Assembly (NCBI GenBank): GCA_021464525.1
Contig: JADRCO010000611.1
Coordinates: 1-29,728, forward strand
Direction of reading: 5' to 3'
From: Rhizophagus sp. LPA8_4_AMF
Taxonomy: Eukaryota > Glomeromycota > Glomeromycetes > Glomerales > Glomeraceae
DNA length: 29,728 bases
Shown: in pieces, positions 26,336 to 29,728 of the stretch
How the letters are laid out: every line of letters begins with the position of its first letter
Numbering within the stretch: the first letter of the stretch is position 1
The notes under the pieces: generated by a model
The model's database searches: none
Told to the model about the DNA's origin: nothing
Seen by the model: only the letters and a program-made list of their open reading frames with translations
Made by a program: the position numbers and the translations under genes

Positions 26336-26339
26336 TATT
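26240..26339. repeat. Homopolymer plus (TTTA)n(TTA)n compound microsatellite
   Basis: A 19-base T run (26240-26258) is followed, after 20 bases, by about seven TTTA units that change into about nine TTA units, 26279-26339. Replication slippage is the likely origin. Confidence 0.9.
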
Positions 26340-26915
26340 CTGTTTGATTCGTAAGACTACGACAACATTCTTGCTCTTTAATAATTGTATTTCAATTTAT
26401 TAATTTAAAGTTTTTTTTTCATTATCTCTCTTTTAAAAAAAAAATTTATTATTTTTTTGAAACGTTTTGTTGTAGGAAATTTACATAATCTTGTTTATAA
26501 TTTTTGATTATCATTACTTTTTTTGATAAAAAATTTTCGTTGTCCAGATTTTTTTAAAGTTTATATTCACATATTAAGTTAAAATCTTTAACCCTTTAGT
26601 TTTAGATTATGCATATCATAATTATTAATGTATTGTATTTTTATAATTTTGCCATATGATTATTCTCTTTTATTATTATGTATTACTTTTTTTATTTCTA
26701 TTAAAAATGATTTTTTTTTTTTTTTTACTTTTAAAAACTTTGAAAATCTTAATTAAACTTATGGATCTTGTATGGATGAAAAATAAATTATCTTAATGCA
26801 ACCAAATATGAAAATGATTCGAATTAAAGTTGAATAATAATTTCATTGTGAAGTTTGATCCAAAAAATTCCAAAATTCTTTTACTTATTATTCTTTTTAA
26901 AGTGAATAATACACA
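26340..26915. other. Featureless AT-rich DNA
   Basis: No gene, structured RNA or regulatory element is visible. The sequence is mostly A/T tracts, including an 18-base T run near 26709-26726. Confidence 0.5.
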
Positions 26916-26980
26916 ATATATATATATATATATATATATAATAAATATATACATATAATATATACATATATATATATGTA
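26916..26980. repeat. Imperfect (AT)n tract
   Basis: AT dinucleotides run for about 25 bases and then continue in broken form, with repeated TATACATATA words, to about 26980. Confidence 0.8.
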
Positions 26981-27732
26981 CGCTATATTTATATATCCTT
27001 ATATCTACCCATATTTTTTTTCAAAACATGTGATATGCAATCGGATGTTTAAGGAACCTTCCAATTGTATTTAATGAAGGAAATTTGTTTCAAACCATGT
27101 AAAATGGGATGATTTTATATTTATGGGGTGATTTGGTGATTTTCTTCTTGATTTTGATGATTTTTTTCCTTAATCTCGAATGAGATATATGTTTTTTGGT
27201 TGTAAAGAAAATATTAACCATAAAAATTTTACAAAGGGTAACGTTTTACTAAATTTACTAAAAAATTCATCTGTTCGGATTTGGATCCTATTTTTTATTT
27301 TAGAAATAATCGTTTCACCTTTTAATTATATATATCCCTCCCCCCTTGTTACATGTAAGGCTGTGAAACTACAATACTGTAATATATCAATTATTTTAAA
27401 TTACTCTATTCCATATTTAGATACCAACGAGTAAGCCTTTCCCTAATATAAATAAAAAAAATTATAATAATAAATTTATACATATTTTATTTATATTGTT
27501 TATATTATTTATATTACATTTTTACTAATTTGGTAAACTATTAAATTTTGTTTATAAATATAAGCTCGGTAATAATTGGTTGTCCAAAAAAAATTCAGTA
27601 CTTTGATAGTACCTTTTTTTTTCTTTTTTATTTAAATAGCTTTGTATAAATTATTTCCATTTATAAAAACTCCAATTTTTTTACTCTTTTCCTTCTTAAT
27701 TCTTTCTTTTTTCTTTTTTTTTTTTTTTTTTT

Positions 27733-27776
<44 letters not shown>

Positions 27777-27891
27777 CCTCACCATTTTTTCGTTCCTTAA
27801 ATATTTTTCTTAATCCTTTTTGGATTGTTTATATATTTATTTTATAAATAAAAAAAAAATTTTACAATAGATTAGACGTCATTTCTGGAAA
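26981..27891 (+). promoter_or_regulatory. Upstream region of NoxA
   Basis: This is the presumed promoter and 5' UTR of the NADPH oxidase gene. An 84-codon open frame at 27180-27434 lacks any recognisable motif and is probably chance. A long T-rich tract lies at 27701-27786. GACGTCA, a CRE-like core, lies at 27875-27881, only 11 bases before the start codon, so it is probably transcribed. Confidence 0.45.
27701..27786. repeat. Long poly-T tract upstream of NoxA
   Basis: About 85 bases are almost only T with a few C, the longest run exceeding 25 T. It lies a little over 100 bases before the NoxA start. Poly(dA:dT) tracts of this kind commonly exclude nucleosomes in fungal promoters; that role here is inference. 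Confidence 0.8.
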
Positions 27892-29543
27892 ATGGCCGAC
27901 ATAGCATCGTTCATTGAAAGAGAATTAGCCCCGAAACGTTTGTTATTTTGGATATTTTGGCTTGGTAGTCATGCTGGTTTATTCGCTTATGGTTACCTTA
28001 AACAAAGAGATGACCCTGAACTTAGTAACCTTACGGCTATAGGATTATCTGTAACGATGTCTCGTGGTGCTGGTTTATGTTTAGCTTATGATGGTGCATT
28101 GATTCTTTTACCAGTTTGTAGAAATATAATAAGATATTTACGTCTCACTTTCCTAAATAAGTTGATTCCTTTTGATGAAAATATTTGGTTCCATCGTCAA
28201 GTTGCTTATTCTATTTTACTTTGGACTTTGGTTCATACTTTTTCTCATTATATTAATTTTATAAGAGCTGAAGAATTAAAACTTAAAGAAGCTTGGTTTA
28301 TTCATTATTTTGCTCCTGGTGGTCAAACTGGTCATATTATGTTACTTATAATGGTTTTAATGTATACTTCTGCTCATCGTTCTATAAGACAACAATCTTT
28401 TGAAACATTTTGGTATACTCATCATTTGGCTTTCGTTTTTATGATGTGTCTTTATACTCATGCTGTTGGTTGTTTCGTAAAAACCAATTTTCAACTTGGT
28501 CCACCACGTTGTAAAGGTTATTTCTCTTGGCATTTTACAATTTGGGGAGGAATCATTTATTTCTTTGAACGTGTTTTAAGAGAAGTTAGATCTCGTCAAC
28601 CAACTCAAATTACAAAAGTTATTAATCATCCTTCAAAAGCTATTGAAATTCAATTTGCAAAACCATCATTTAATTATAAAGCTGGTCAATATTTATTTTT
28701 AAATGTACCAAAAGTTTCAAAACTTCAATGGCATCCATTTACCATCACTTCAGCTCCTGATGATCCTTACGTTTCTGTACATATTCGTCAAGTTGGTGAT
28801 TTTACCAATGATTTGGCTGAAGTACTTGGTTGTAATGTTCCAACTGAAAAAGGTTATATACCAAAAGAATTACCTCCACTTCGTATTGATGGTCCTTTTG
28901 GTACTCCAGCAGAAGATGTTTTTAAAAATGAAATAGCAGTCTTGGTTGGTTGTGGTATTGGTGTAACCCCCTTTGCTTCAATCTTAAAAAATATTTGGTA
29001 AGTAAATTATTTATTTAAATAAAAACAATTCAAAAATATATATCATTTTTAATTAACTAATTTTATTTAATTAACTTTAGGTATCAACATAGAAATTCAA
29101 GACCATCAAAATTACGTCGCGTAGAATTCTTTTGGATTTGTCGGGATACTGGATCATTTGAATGGTTTCAATCATTATTAAAAACATTAGAAGCAACCCA
29201 ATTAGAAGATGGATTTTTAAAATTCCACATTTATCTTACAACAAAATTAAGAGAATCAACCATACAAAATATTGTTATAAATGATGTATCAAGTTCATAT
29301 GATCCTTTAACAGATTTAGAATCACGTACTCATTATGGTAGACCAAATTTCGCTGACGTATTTTTAAGATTAAAGAGAGCCATAGAAAGTGGTAGATACT
29401 TACCTGGTACGGAAAGAAATTTAAAAACCAATGTTGGTGTATATTATTGTGGTCCCTCCACTTTAGCAAAGAGTCTTAAAGTTGAAGTTAAAAAAGCCAA
29501 TACTGAAGGAATAAAATTCTCTTTCCATAAAGAGCATTTTTAA
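27892..29543 (+). CDS. noxA: NADPH oxidase NoxA (gp91phox family)
   Basis: NoxA passes electrons from NADPH through FAD and two hemes across a membrane to oxygen, making superoxide; in fungi it acts in development and host interaction. Two exons, 27892-28997 and 29081-29543, give 522 aa. The N-terminal half is a six-helix ferric reductase domain. The heme histidines are spaced as in gp91phox: H101 and H115 (14 apart), then H177 and H190 (13 apart, in YTHHLAF and YTHAVG). HPFTITSAP (281-289) binds FAD, and GCGIGVTPFASIL (353-365) binds NADPH. YYCGP and the ending FHKEHF are conserved in the family. There are no EF-hands, which separates it from NoxC/Nox5 types; the short N-terminus before the first helix favours NoxA over NoxB. 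The single intron splits the NADPH-binding half at a Trp codon. Its activators (NoxR, Rac, NoxD) are not in this window. Confidence 0.96.
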
Positions 29544-29674
29544 AAAAAATGAATTAGCATTAAAAGAATAATTTAATTTTTTTGGTGGGGGGAGACCGGG
29601 AAGTGGGATTTTTTTTTAATTTAATTTTTTTTTTAATGTTAGTGATTTTTTATTTTTTTTTTCATAATGTACCA

Positions 29675-29707
<33 letters not shown>

Positions 29708-29728
29708 TATAAAAAAAAAAAAAAAAAA
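29544..29728. other. NoxA 3' flank with T/A fold-back end
   Basis: A short non-coding flank with a G-rich patch (GGTGGGGGGAG near 29584). It ends in a 28-base T run (29677-29704), ATATAT, and an A run of at least 18 bases that reaches the window edge. On the transcript this could pair with itself. Confidence 0.7.

Noticed and set aside
27180..27434. 84-codon plus-strand open frame upstream of NoxA
   Set aside because: No motif, biased composition, and it sits where the NoxA promoter is expected.
28703..28936. 77-codon open frame inside NoxA
   Set aside because: It is an alternative frame of the conserved NoxA exon.

Overview
The window is an intact, AT-rich, intron-dense stretch of a fungal nuclear genome. 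Signs are: seven conserved eukaryotic genes interrupted by 50 short GT-AG introns that I could place by reading frame; very long A/T homopolymers and AT microsatellites between genes; and fungal-type proteins (an Snx41/Atg20-like PX-BAR sorting nexin, a NoxA-type NADPH oxidase without EF-hands, a Swr1-type remodeller, a Hst1/Sir2-type sirtuin). Composition, intron style and homopolymer load would fit an early-diverging filamentous fungus such as an arbuscular mycorrhizal Glomeromycotina species. That assignment is inference and was not tested.

Layout, left to right: DDB1 (minus, 497-5435, 16 exons, 1122 aa); a 1.3 kb spacer; a class I sirtuin (minus, 6721-9259, 8 exons, 632 aa); a 676 bp divergent promoter region; V-ATPase subunit H/VMA13 (plus, 9936-12475, 13 exons, 472 aa); a 241 bp spacer; an Snx41/Atg20-like sorting nexin (plus, 12717-14971, 8 exons, 549 aa); a 733 bp spacer; SWR1 (plus, 15705-21032, 4 exons, 1608 aa); a 610 bp tail-to-tail spacer; Ran GTPase (minus, 21643-22872, 6 exons, 214 aa); a 5 kb gene-poor, repeat-bearing block; NADPH oxidase NoxA (plus, 27892-29543, 2 exons, 522 aa); and a homopolymer-rich end.

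These genes do not form one pathway. Three act on chromatin or genome maintenance (DDB1, sirtuin, SWR1), Ran serves nuclear transport, VMA13 and the sorting nexin serve the vacuolar/endosomal system, and NoxA makes superoxide. All seven reading frames close without frameshifts or internal stops, so I see no pseudogenes. I found no rRNA, tRNA, CRISPR array or recognisable transposase.

I do not see a convincing new multi-gene system. The most interesting leftovers are a stop-free, multiple-of-three intron in the sorting nexin that would encode a membrane-like helix if retained; a cluster of TACGG(C/T)AT-type octamers, two pairs of them in opposite orientation, in the 5 kb block; a 41-bp tandem repeat in the same block; a 17-bp palindrome just upstream of SWR1; and two alternative 3' ends for VMA13.
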